DNA of 64,000 bases from Microbacterium hominis (GTDB taxonomy: Bacteria; Actinomycetota; Actinomycetes; Actinomycetales; Microbacteriaceae): NCBI RefSeq assembly GCF_013282805.1, contig NZ_CP054038.1, forward strand, positions 1,550,001 through 1,614,000, in the 5' to 3' direction. The notes under the pieces are model-generated. The model was not told the DNA's origin. It did not search any database and saw only the letters and a program-made list of their open reading frames with translations. How positions within the stretch are numbered: the stretch's first letter is position 1; every line of letters starts with the position of its first letter. Below are positions 52,042 through 60,529 of this stretch, one piece after another. Position numbers and translations under genes: made by a program.

Positions 52042-53489
52042 CCCACGCCCGCTTCACGACGGACGGTGTCGCGACGCTGGTGGTGACCGGAGAGGGCACG
52101 CCGCCGGCATCGATCGATCTCGTCGGTCCCCGGGCGCGGGTCTCGGCCGAGCCCGCTGCGGAGGGCGACGGCTGGCGGGCGACGGTCCCCCTGCGGGCGG
52201 CGCGCTGGGGCGGTCCCGAGCTGCCGCTTCCCTCGGGCACGTACGACCTCATCGCGACGGCCCGCGAGGGTGCGGACCCGGTGGCGGCGCCCGCCGCGGT
52301 GCCGGTGACCCAGCTGGGCGAGCTGCGGGCGAGCATCGTCGGGCGCCAGGTCGTGATCGGCCCGCCGATCGACCCCGCCTACGACTCCGGCGAGGGTCAG
52401 GATGCGCTCGAGCGGCGCTACGCGACCCGCGGGGGAGAGCTCGAGAACGCGGTGTTCTTCGAGAGCTTCTACGGCCGCAATGCGAGCTGCAACCCCCTGG
52501 CGATCGATCGGGAGCTGGCCCGCCGCGCGCCCGGCCTCACCCGCTACTGGAGCGTCGTGGACCTGTCGGTCGCGGTGCCCGAGGGGGCGATCCCCGTGGT
52601 GGAGGGCAGCCCTGAGTGGTGGCGCGCCCGCGGTTCCGCGCGCCTGCTGGTCGTGAACGACTGGCTGCGGCGCCGGTTCTCGCGCCGCCGCGGACAGGTC
52701 GTGCTGCAGACCTGGCACGGCACGCCGCTCAAGCGCCTCGCACTGCACCGGCCGGGGTTCGACCCGCGTCGCGTGGGCGCCGTCCTGCGGGAATCGCTGC
52801 GATGGAACGTGCTGCTCGCGCAGAACCCGTACGCGGCGCGAATCCTCTCCAAGGCGTATGCGTTCCTGCGTCGGCCGATCTGGGTCGAGGGCTATCCGCG
52901 CAATGACGTGCTCGTCACCGGTGACGGCGCCGCCACCCGCACGGCGCTGGGTATCGGAGCCGACGAGCGCGTGCTGCTGTACGCGCCGACGTGGCGGGAC
53001 GACCGCGCGGTGATGGTCGACTTCCTCGATCCGGCGGCGCTGGCCCTCGCCGCGGACGCGGTCGTGCTGGTGCGCGGCCACTCCCGCACGCTGCAGCCGG
53101 GGAGGGATGCCGAGGGCCCGCGCGTCATCGATGTGACGGCCTTCCCCGACACCTCGCAGCTGCTGCTGGCCGCCGACGCGCTCATCACCGACTATTCCTC
53201 GGTGATGTTCGATTTCTCCGTCACCGGCAAGCCGATGTACTTCCTCGTCCCCGACATCGAGCACTACCGCGGCACGCTGCGGGGCTTCTACTTCGACCTC
53301 GCTGCGCACGCCCCGGGGCCGGTCGTTCGCACCCAGGCCGAGCTGATCGGCGCGCTGGGTGCCGACCCGGCGGCGTACGCGGCGCTGTACGACCGCTGGC
53401 GGGCGCGGTTCAACGCGCGCGACGACGGTCGGGCGGCGGAGCGGGTCGTCGCCCGTCTGCTCGATCAGGGGCTCGTCGACCGCGACTGA
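52038..53489 (+). CDS. CDP-glycerol glycerophosphotransferase family protein (copy 2)
   Basis: 483 residues. An N-terminal region of about 110 residues is beta-rich and lacks recognised motifs. The C-terminal TagF-like domain has T-W-H-G-T-P-L-K-R-L (about 231), Y-A-P-T-W-R-D-D and T-D-Y-S-S-V-M-F-D-F (about 388). Full TagF-type motifs make this the likeliest true polymerase of the three copies. ATG 52038 overlaps copy 1's stop by four bases, so the two are made together. It converges with the glycosyltransferase gene. Confidence 0.87.
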   Translation: MTHARFTTDGVATLVVTGEGTPPASIDLVGPRARVSAEPAAEGDGWRATVPLRAARWGGPELPLPSGTYDLIATAREGADPVAAPAAVPVTQLGELRASIVGRQVVIGPPIDPAYDSGEGQDALERRYATRGGELENAVFFESFYGRNASCNPLAIDRELARRAPGLTRYWSVVDLSVAVPEGAIPVVEGSPEWWRARGSARLLVVNDWLRRRFSRRRGQVVLQTWHGTPLKRLALHRPGFDPRRVGAVLRESLRWNVLLAQNPYAARILSKAYAFLRRPIWVEGYPRNDVLVTGDGAATRTALGIGADERVLLYAPTWRDDRAVMVDFLDPAALALAADAVVLVRGHSRTLQPGRDAEGPRVIDVTAFPDTSQLLLAADALITDYSSVMFDFSVTGKPMYFLVPDIEHYRGTLRGFYFDLAAHAPGPVVRTQAELIGALGADPAAYAALYDRWRARFNARDDGRAAERVVARLLDQGLVDRD

Positions 53490-53502
53490 GGCCGCCCGCG
53501 GG

Positions 53503-54597
53503 TCAGGGCAGCGGGGTGTTGCGCTTGCCGAGCCGTGAGGTGTCGACCGTGTCGTGGGCGCCGCCGATCACTCCGATGACGAAGCCGGCGCCCCACGAGA
53601 GGTGCATGGTGGGAAGGACCGCGGCCGACCAGAGCTTGTCGCGCCACCCGGTGCCGCCGCCGCGCCCGAGCGCGACGGCGACGATGAGGGCGACGTACGC
53701 GAGGAGCGGGAGATAGACGACGGATGCCGCCACTCCGAGCGCACCCGAGAGCACCCCGGTCAGCTGGAGCGCGCCGATCACGACGGCCACCGCGAGCACC
53801 AGCACCAGCAGCGGCGGAGCGAAGAACCTCAGCGAGTTGCCGCGGCCGAAGCGACGGACCAGCTCGCCCCGCCAGCGGCCGGTCGCGAAGAACTGGCGCG
53901 CCAGACGCGACCAGCTCTCGCGCGGCCAGTAGGTGACGGCGAGCTCCGGGTCGAACCACACGAGATACCCCGCGCGGCGCAGCCGCAGATTGAGTTCCCA
54001 GTCCTCGCCGCGACGGATCGATTCGTCGAACAGGCCGACCTCGGCGACGGCCTCCCGGCGCATGACGCCGAGGTAGGCGGATTCCGCTTCGCCCGCCTGC
54101 GTGCCGCCGTGATAGGCCCCTCCGCCCAGGCCGATGGGGGAGTTGTAGGCGCGCGCGACAGCGCGCTGGAACGGCGTGCGCCCGTCGGCGCGCATGATGC
54201 CGCCCACGTTCGCGGCGCCGGTCGCGCTGAGGGCGGCGATCGCCCGCCGGGTGTACCCGGGCTCGAGCTCGCTGTGCGCGTCGACCCGCACGATCACGGG
54301 GTGCGCGCCGGCGCGGATGGCGAGGTTGAGCCCGATCGGGATGTCGGCCCGCGGGTTCTCGACCACGCGCACCCGCGGGTCGGCGTCGGCCAGTCGCCGC
54401 GCGATCTGCTCGGTGCCGTCGGTCGAGGGGGCGAGTGCGAGCACGAGCTCGGTCGGGCCGTCGACCTCCTGGGCGAGCACCGTCTCCACCGCGCGAGCCA
54501 GGTAGCCGCTCTCGTTGAGCACGGGCATCACGAAGGTGACGCCCGTGCCGGGGGCCACCTCGGGAAGGCGGCGGCGACCGGGCTCGTCGACATGCAC
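53503..54597 (-). CDS. Family 2 glycosyltransferase with C-terminal membrane helices (ExoA-like)
   Basis: 364 residues. A GT-A domain has T-F-V-M-P-V-L-N-E-S-G-Y (about 20), the metal site V-D-A-H-S-E-L (about 100), G-G-G-A-Y-H-G-G and R-R-G-E-D-W-E-L-N (about 190). Three hydrophobic helices follow (about 255-345). It transfers a sugar from a nucleotide donor to a lipid-linked or wall acceptor. It lies between CDP-glycerol transferase genes, which suggests decoration or linkage of the same polymer. Confidence 0.85.
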   Translation of the reverse strand: MHVDEPGRRRLPEVAPGTGVTFVMPVLNESGYLARAVETVLAQEVDGPTELVLALAPSTDGTEQIARRLADADPRVRVVENPRADIPIGLNLAIRAGAHPVIVRVDAHSELEPGYTRRAIAALSATGAANVGGIMRADGRTPFQRAVARAYNSPIGLGGGAYHGGTQAGEAESAYLGVMRREAVAEVGLFDESIRRGEDWELNLRLRRAGYLVWFDPELAVTYWPRESWSRLARQFFATGRWRGELVRRFGRGNSLRFFAPPLLVLVLAVAVVIGALQLTGVLSGALGVAASVVYLPLLAYVALIVAVALGRGGGTGWRDKLWSAAVLPTMHLSWGAGFVIGVIGGAHDTVDTSRLGKRNTPLP

Positions 54598-54637
54598 GCG
54601 TCGATCATGTCACGCGTCGGCTGGGTAGGCTGAATGG

Positions 54638-55921
54638 GTGAGTCTGGTCTCGGATGGGAAGAAGGCGATCGCCCTCGTGCGGAAGGCCGTGGCCAGCCGC
54701 TCCGCGGTGATCGGCGTGCGGCGCGCACTGGCCGCTCGCGGACCGCACCCGCGCGGCCACTTCCGGGTCGCCGTGTACTTCGCCGATGGCGCGGTCAACA
54801 TGTACCAGATGCGGCAGTGGTACAAGCCGCTCGCCGGGCTGGCGGAGCTCTGGCCCGTGGTGGTGCTCAGCCGGCAGGCGACCGGCGCCCAGGCGCTGGT
54901 CGAAGACGACGCCCTCCCCGTGGCGTTCGTGCCGACGGTGCGCGATCTCGAGCGGTTCATCGCGAAGCAGGACATCCGCGTCGTGCTCTACGTCAACCAG
55001 AACACCCGCAACTTCCAGATGTTCCGATACGGCCGCCGTTGGCACGTGTTCATCAACCACGGCGAGTCCGACAAGATGTACATGACCACCAACCAGTACA
55101 AGGCCTACGACTACGCGTTCATCGCCGGCGATGCGGCGCGCGAGCGCCTGTCGCGCGTGCTGTGGGACTTCGACATCGACCGGCGCACGATCGCGATCGG
55201 CAGGCCGCAGGCCGATCACTACTCGGGCGAGCTTCCCTACGAGCCCGACGGGCGCACGGTCGTGCTGTATGCGCCCACCTGGGAGGGCGACCGGCCCTCC
55301 GCCCACTACGGCTCGATCCGCACCCACGGGGAGGCCCTCGTCTCGGCCCTGGTGGCGAGCGGCCGTCATCGGGTCATCTATCGTCCCCACCCCCGGTCGG
55401 GAGTGGTGGATGCCGAGTACGGCGCCGCCCATCGCCGCATCGTCTCCGCGCTGGAGGCGGCGAACGCGTCGGACCCGGGTGCGCACCACTATTACGATCA
55501 CGGTCCTGAGCTGGGCTGGCAGCTCGCGGCCGCCGACGTGGCCGTCGTCGACATCTCCGCGATGGTCTACGACCGGCTCGCGGCGGACAAGCCACTGCTC
55601 ATCACGCGCCCCGTCGATCCTGCCGCGGTCGTCGACACGCACGGCTATCTCGCCGCCTGCGAGTGGCTGACCGCCGAGGATGCCTCGCGCATCGTCGCCG
55701 AGACCGACCGCGTGCTCGGCGACGAAGACGCGGTGCAGCGACTCGAGAAGTGGGTGCGGCACTACTTCGGCGACACGACGCCCGGTGCCTCGACGGAGCG
55801 CTTCCACGCCGCGATCGGCCTGCTCATGGCGCGCTGGGATCAGTGGTACGCGCGCTCGACGCAGCCGACGGACGACGAGCCCGAGACCGACGAGGCCGAG
55901 CTCGACGACGCCGAGGTCTGA
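54638..55921 (+). CDS. Divergent CDP-glycerol glycerophosphotransferase-like protein (copy 3)
   Basis: 427 residues. The fold signs are Y-A-P-T-W-E-G-D (about 215) and a VDISAMVYD segment (about 308) in place of D-Y-S-S-x-x-x-D. The acceptor loop reads I-N-H-G-E-S-D-K instead of W-H-G-x-P-L-K. These changes suggest a different donor or acceptor than copies 1 and 2. The acidic C-terminal 25 residues look disordered. TAGGCT (54626-54631) precedes the GTG by six bases. Confidence 0.8.
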   Translation: MSLVSDGKKAIALVRKAVASRSAVIGVRRALAARGPHPRGHFRVAVYFADGAVNMYQMRQWYKPLAGLAELWPVVVLSRQATGAQALVEDDALPVAFVPTVRDLERFIAKQDIRVVLYVNQNTRNFQMFRYGRRWHVFINHGESDKMYMTTNQYKAYDYAFIAGDAARERLSRVLWDFDIDRRTIAIGRPQADHYSGELPYEPDGRTVVLYAPTWEGDRPSAHYGSIRTHGEALVSALVASGRHRVIYRPHPRSGVVDAEYGAAHRRIVSALEAANASDPGAHHYYDHGPELGWQLAAADVAVVDISAMVYDRLAADKPLLITRPVDPAAVVDTHGYLAACEWLTAEDASRIVAETDRVLGDEDAVQRLEKWVRHYFGDTTPGASTERFHAAIGLLMARWDQWYARSTQPTDDEPETDEAELDDAEV

Positions 55922-55937
55922 GCCCGTACGGCAGCAG

Positions 55938-57326
55938 TCAGCGCGACGCCGCCGAACGGGAGACCAGGCGCGCCGCCGCGCGCACCGGGATCGGCGTCCA
56001 GGTGGGGCGGTTCCTCGCCTCGTAGATCGCCTCGTAGACGGCCTTGTCGAGCTCCAGTGCGGTCAGGAGGGGACGGGCGGCCGCCAGATCGATGCCCGAC
56101 GCGTCGACGTACGCGCCGAGGAAGGCCCGCCGTGCGGCTCGCGCCCACGCACGGGCGTCGTCGGCACCGTGGGGGCCGGCGTCCTGGCGGAGGGATCCGG
56201 CGACGTAGTCGAACGAGCGCAGCACCCCGGCGACATCGCGCAGCGCCAGGTCGCCGCGTCGGCGTTCGGCGATCGGTCGCAGCGGCTCGCCCTCGAAGTC
56301 GACGAGGATCCATCCGCGGTCGGCGACGTGGAGCACCTGCCCGAGGTGCAGGTCGCCGTGGATGCGCTGGAGGGCGGGCCAGGCGCCCTCGGTGCCCGCG
56401 CGGTAGACGGACTCGATGCCCTCTTCGAGCTCGCGGATCTCGGGAACCTCCGCGATCGCGATCGACAGACGCCGGCGCCAGGTCTGCACCGTGCGCGCGC
56501 GATCGTCGGCGTCGGCATCGCGGGTCGGGAAGAGCTGGGCGAGGATCGCGTGCGTCTCGGCCGTGGCGGCTCCGAGTCCCGCTGCCTCGGCGGTGAACTC
56601 GGCCCCGTCGGCCGCTGCGCGCAGGGCGACACGCCACGCGTCCTGCACCCCCGGGAGGAACTCCTGGGCGAACGCCAGCGAGCCCGACACGCTCCCGTGC
56701 GCCGTCGCCGAATCCGGCCAGTGCGCATCCACCCAGCCGACGGCGCGCGGAACGTGGGCCGAACCCGCGGCGGCCAGCGCCGACGAGAGCTCGATGTCGG
56801 GATTGACGCCGGGCTGCGGCTGCCGATAGATCTTGCAGATCACCTCGTCGCCGTCACCGCGGTAGACGAGCGAGGTGTTGGACTGCTCGCCGGCCATCAC
56901 GTGCGCACGCGAGGCGGGCCCCGGGACGGGGATGTCCCCGACCGCGGGCGCGCGGTGCCCGGCCGCGTCGGCTTGCGGGCCGGATCCGCGCTCGCCGTCG
57001 ACGATGAGTCGGAGCAGGGCCGCCGCGTAGGCGGGGTCGAACGGGCCGTCGACGAAGGTGAAGCCCGGCTCAGGGCTGCCGATGATGTGGTCGGGGGAGA
57101 CATCGACATCCGCGGTCTCGCGGATGACGACCGGCACCTGGTACAGCACGGGTGGGAGCGAGGCCTCGTCGCTGACCAGGTAGGTGCGCACGCGGGCGTT
57201 CGGGTGCGCGGTGGAGGGCTCCGCGTCCCACCACGACACCAGACGCAGCGCCGGGGCGCGGCCCTTCCCCGCGTACCAGCGCTGGCGCGGCATCCACGTC
57301 GCCAGGCACGCCAACGTGCTGTCCAT
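55938..57326 (-). CDS. mak: Maltokinase
   Basis: 462 residues. The N-terminal cap has the typical W-M-P-R-Q-R-W-Y-A-G-K-G-R (residues 13-25). The kinase part has E-Q-S-N-T-S (phosphate loop), I-H-G-D-L-H-L-G-Q (catalytic, about 307) and V-D-F-E-G-E-P (metal, about 327). It phosphorylates maltose to maltose 1-phosphate for the GlgE alpha-glucan pathway. treS and glgE are not nearby. TACGCT (57334-57339) precedes the ATG by seven bases. Confidence 0.88.
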   Translation of the reverse strand: MDSTLACLATWMPRQRWYAGKGRAPALRLVSWWDAEPSTAHPNARVRTYLVSDEASLPPVLYQVPVVIRETADVDVSPDHIIGSPEPGFTFVDGPFDPAYAAALLRLIVDGERGSGPQADAAGHRAPAVGDIPVPGPASRAHVMAGEQSNTSLVYRGDGDEVICKIYRQPQPGVNPDIELSSALAAAGSAHVPRAVGWVDAHWPDSATAHGSVSGSLAFAQEFLPGVQDAWRVALRAAADGAEFTAEAAGLGAATAETHAILAQLFPTRDADADDRARTVQTWRRRLSIAIAEVPEIRELEEGIESVYRAGTEGAWPALQRIHGDLHLGQVLHVADRGWILVDFEGEPLRPIAERRRGDLALRDVAGVLRSFDYVAGSLRQDAGPHGADDARAWARAARRAFLGAYVDASGIDLAAARPLLTALELDKAVYEAIYEARNRPTWTPIPVRAAARLVSRSAASR

Positions 57327-57372
57327 AGGTGCGAGCGTAGGGGCGAGCGCGGGGCGGCGTCGAGGGTGGCGG

Positions 57373-58323
57373 CTATCTCCGGGGCGGGAGGGGCTGATCG
57401 TCGCCGGCGGGCGAGCCGTCGTGCGCCCCGGCGTCGAGGGCGGTCGTCGCGGGCTGCGCGGCGCGTCGACGCGGCAGCGGCACGCGCCGGGCAGCCCCGC
57501 CGAGCGCCCCGCCGGCGCTGCGCATGAGCCGAGTAGCGCGCAGCTCGACGCGCTCGGCGCCCTCGCGCGGTTCGAGGTCGGCCGGCAGGGCCGGCGGCGC
57601 GGCGCCGAACGCGCGCCGGGAGCCGACCAGCACCCGACGCCCGAGGATGTGGTTGCCGGTGCCGCCGATGGCCGCGCCGATCCCGAATGGGAGGGCCTTC
57701 CCGATCCACGATGCGCCCCCGCGCGCGGCGAACTGATGGATGAAGGCCGTCTTGAGCCGGTCGACGAGCGGCCCGACCGCGGCACGCGGGAGGGATTTCG
57801 TGATCACCTCGCCCCAGTACCGATCGCGGCTCGCCCCGGAGCCGCCGGCCTGCCGCGCGAGCTGGGCCACGAGATCGACACCCTCCTTCCCGAGCATGAG
57901 GGTGAGTACGAGCGCGCGGGCGCGCTCGGGATCGGAGACCGCGAGACCGTGCACCTCCGCCACCGACTGCGCGAACAGCGTGGTGGCTTCGAGGAAGCCG
58001 ACGGTCTCCACACCGCTGAGGGCGAGCGTCACACCGGTGCCGATGCCCGGCACCACCGCGGTCGCGCCGACGGCGGCGCCGCCGGTGGTCACCGCGGCGA
58101 GGTACCGGCGTTCGAGGATGCGCACGACGGCGTCGGGGGTCGCGTTCGGGTGGCGGAGGCGGATGCTGCGCAGGTGCGCCAGCACGACCGGGCGCTGGAT
58201 CGCGAGCACGCGGTCGAGCATTCGGATCACGCGGGGGTGCTCGTCGGACCCGGCGGGCGGCAACCCGCCTTGCCACGGCGCGTCGGCGGGCAGGGAATGG
58301 ATGCGGTGCACCTTGTCGGCCAT
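57373..58323 (-). CDS. EcsC-like hypothetical protein
   Basis: About 316 residues. The central region (about 80-205) alternates Ala/Gly-rich hydrophobic helices such as V-P-G-I-G-T-G-V-T-L-A-L-S-G, which resembles EcsC-family proteins. The last 70 residues are Arg/Ala/Pro-rich. The function is unknown. ATG 58323 follows TAAGAT (58331-58336) by seven bases, so I prefer it to the GTG at 58341. Confidence 0.62.
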   Translation of the reverse strand: MADKVHRIHSLPADAPWQGGLPPAGSDEHPRVIRMLDRVLAIQRPVVLAHLRSIRLRHPNATPDAVVRILERRYLAAVTTGGAAVGATAVVPGIGTGVTLALSGVETVGFLEATTLFAQSVAEVHGLAVSDPERARALVLTLMLGKEGVDLVAQLARQAGGSGASRDRYWGEVITKSLPRAAVGPLVDRLKTAFIHQFAARGGASWIGKALPFGIGAAIGGTGNHILGRRVLVGSRRAFGAAPPALPADLEPREGAERVELRATRLMRSAGGALGGAARRVPLPRRRAAQPATTALDAGAHDGSPAGDDQPLPPRR

Positions 58324-58381
58324 CACGCCGATCTTAGGCACGCATGCTCTGCCCCCGGTGGGAGAACTCCGGGAGGCGAGG

Positions 58382-59074
58382 TCAGACGAACGTGTTCGCG
58401 CGCTCGAGGTCTTCGGCGAAGTCGACCTCGACGGCGTACAGATCGGAGATGTCCAGCGGCTCCAGCAGCAGGCCGTCCTCGGCGATGGCCAGTTCCAGAC
58501 CGCGCTCGAAGTAGTCCTGGTCGTCGACGCGCGTCAGCTGGCGGATGAACGCCTTCTTGTCGCGGGCGGAGATGTAGTTGATGCCCACGGCCTCGCCGAT
58601 GCCGCCCTTGACGGTCTTGGAGAGCTGCTTGATGTAGCCCTCCGAGGTCACCGTGTACTTCACCTCTTCGTCACTCACCTTCGAGGTGTTGACGGTCACG
58701 AACGACTGGTCCCGCTCGATGAGCTCGATGGCACGGCCGAGCACGCGGGGGTCGAACACCACGTCGCCGTTCATCCACAGCACGCCGGCGCGGCCGGTCT
58801 TCAGGAGCGCACGCAGCAGGCTCTTCGAGGTGTTGGTCTGGTCGTAGCGCTCGTTGTACACGTAGCTCGCGTCGGGGAATGCCTCGACGATCGTCTCGGC
58901 GCGATAGCCGACGACGGCGGTGATCTTGGCGTCGGTCCCGAAGGCGGCGCGGATGTTGTCGTGCTGCTGCCGCATGATGCTGCGGCCGTCGTTGAGCTCG
59001 GTGAGGGGTTTGGGCAGGGATCGTCCGAGACGGGATCCCATACCCGCGGCGAGAATGACGGTCTGAATGGTCAA
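58382..59074 (-). CDS. LicC-like nucleotidyltransferase (phosphocholine cytidylyltransferase family)
   Basis: About 230 residues. N-terminal I-L-A-A-G-M-G-S-R-L-G binds the nucleotide; K-P-L-T-E-L and N-G-D-V-V-F (metal site, about 100) follow. The segment N-E-R-Y-D-Q-T-N-T-S-K-S-L is typical of LicC-type enzymes. It would make a CDP-activated alcohol or sugar for the wall-polymer genes next door; the exact substrate is unknown. I set the start at TTG 59074 because CAGGAG lies six bases upstream. The upstream ATG has no ribosome-binding site. Confidence 0.82.
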   Translation of the reverse strand: MTIQTVILAAGMGSRLGRSLPKPLTELNDGRSIMRQQHDNIRAAFGTDAKITAVVGYRAETIVEAFPDASYVYNERYDQTNTSKSLLRALLKTGRAGVLWMNGDVVFDPRVLGRAIELIERDQSFVTVNTSKVSDEEVKYTVTSEGYIKQLSKTVKGGIGEAVGINYISARDKKAFIRQLTRVDDQDYFERGLELAIAEDGLLLEPLDISDLYAVEVDFAEDLERANTFV

Positions 59075-59269
59075 AGTCTGCTCCTGGCGTGTGTCGTTCA
59101 ACATCGGTTTACCGATGAGACACTCCGTCGTGCCGGGTCCATGGTAGCGGTGAGCACTGAAAGCGTGCATAATGCCCGGCCTCCGTTGTCGATTCGTGAC
59201 ATTCCGCGATTCGCAGACTCGGGACCCCGGTTCTGTCTCCGATCGGGCCCTCCTTGGTACCGTGGAGCG

Positions 59270-60529
59270 GTGACAGCCTCACTCCCGGTGCCGCACGACG
59301 CCGATCCGGACGAGCCGGACCGCGGTCGGCCGCGCGCGCCGGTCGTGCGCATCCCGCGCCCACCGCTGCCCGTGCCCGAGGTGCCCGCCGGGCTCGAGAT
59401 CGACGTGCCCGAGAAGCCGCCGCTGCCGCCGGCGGTGCGTACGGAGGACATCCTGATCCCACCCCGCCCGCCGCTCCCACCGCAGCCGGAGACCGACGCC
59501 GAGACCGACTCCGGCACGGAATCCGTCGTCGAATCCGACGCCGACACCGACGCGGCGGTCGAGCCCGACACGGTCGATGCGGTTCCCGACACGGTCGACG
59601 CGGACGACACGATCGTCGAACCCGACGTGGTCGAACCCGACGTGGTCGAACCGGAGCCGGAGGCCGCCCGCGCCGAGAGCGCGCCGCAGCCCGACGCCGA
59701 ACCGCTGCTGGTCCTCGAAGAGCTCGTCGAGGCGCCCGCCGATCTGATCGTGCCGACCTCGGCTCCGGCATCCACCGTGCTCGAACTCACCGGCGTGACC
59801 AAGACCTTCGGCGGCACGCGAGCGGTCGAAGGGCTCGATCTGGTCGTGCCGACCGGGAGCTTCTACGGGCTCGTCGGCCCCAACGGCGCCGGCAAGACCA
59901 CGACCCTGTCGATGATCGCGGGGCTGCTGCGAGCGGATCGGGGAGAGATCCGTGTGGGCGGCGTCGACGCCGCCGCCAATCCGCTTGCCGCCAAGCAGCT
60001 CATGGGCGTGCTGCCCGATCGGCTGCGCACCTTCGACCGGCTGACCGGTCGGCAGCTGCTGTACTACTACGGGGTGCTGCGCGGGCTGCCGCCGGCGACC
60101 GTCGAGAGCCGCACCGCCGACCTGGCGCGCGCGTTCGATCTGACCGAGTCCCTCGGCCGGGTCGTCTCGGACTACTCCGCCGGCATGGTCAAGAAGGTCA
60201 TGCTCGCCGGCGCGCTCATCCACTCGCCCCGCCTGCTCGTGCTCGATGAGCCGTTCGAAGCGGTCGACCCGGTCTCGAGCGCGATCATCCTCGACATCCT
60301 CAAGACCTATGTCGCCCACGGTGGATCGGTGATCCTCTCCAGCCACGGGATGGAGTTCGTGGAGCGTGTGTGCACCCGGGTCGCGGTGATGGTCGCCGGA
60401 CAGGTGCTCGCCGAGGGCACGGTCGACGAGGTGCGTGGAGAGCTCACCCTGGAGCAGCGCTTCGTCGAGCTCGCCGGGGGACTGAGCGACGTGGAAGGCC
60501 TGGAGTGGTTGCACACGTACTCCGACTGA
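59270..60529 (+). CDS. ABC transporter ATPase with long acidic/proline-rich N-terminal extension
   Basis: 419 residues. The first 167 are Pro-rich, then strongly acidic with repeated V-E-P-D and D-T-V-D units. The ABC domain follows with Walker A G-P-N-G-A-G-K-T-T (about 205), a signature S-A-G-M-V-K-K (about 305) replacing the usual S-G-G, Walker B L-L-V-L-D-E-P (about 323) and the switch histidine in S-S-H-G-M. TACCGT (59258-59263) lies six bases before GTG 59270, so the extension is truly translated. It overlaps its permease gene by 25 bases. The substrate is unknown. Confidence 0.88.
   Translation: MTASLPVPHDADPDEPDRGRPRAPVVRIPRPPLPVPEVPAGLEIDVPEKPPLPPAVRTEDILIPPRPPLPPQPETDAETDSGTESVVESDADTDAAVEPDTVDAVPDTVDADDTIVEPDVVEPDVVEPEPEAARAESAPQPDAEPLLVLEELVEAPADLIVPTSAPASTVLELTGVTKTFGGTRAVEGLDLVVPTGSFYGLVGPNGAGKTTTLSMIAGLLRADRGEIRVGGVDAAANPLAAKQLMGVLPDRLRTFDRLTGRQLLYYYGVLRGLPPATVESRTADLARAFDLTESLGRVVSDYSAGMVKKVMLAGALIHSPRLLVLDEPFEAVDPVSSAIILDILKTYVAHGGSVILSSHGMEFVERVCTRVAVMVAGQVLAEGTVDEVRGELTLEQRFVELAGGLSDVEGLEWLHTYSD
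59615..59654 (+). repeat. 15-bp tandem repeat in the ATPase acidic tail
   Basis: Two exact copies of GTCGAACCCGACGTG (59615-59629 and 59630-59644) and a partial third. They encode V-E-P-D-V units, so length changes keep the frame. Confidence 0.7.

Noticed and set aside
55680..57527. 615-residue open frame antisense to the maltokinase gene
   Set aside because: No motif, and the opposite strand encodes a maltokinase with all catalytic motifs.
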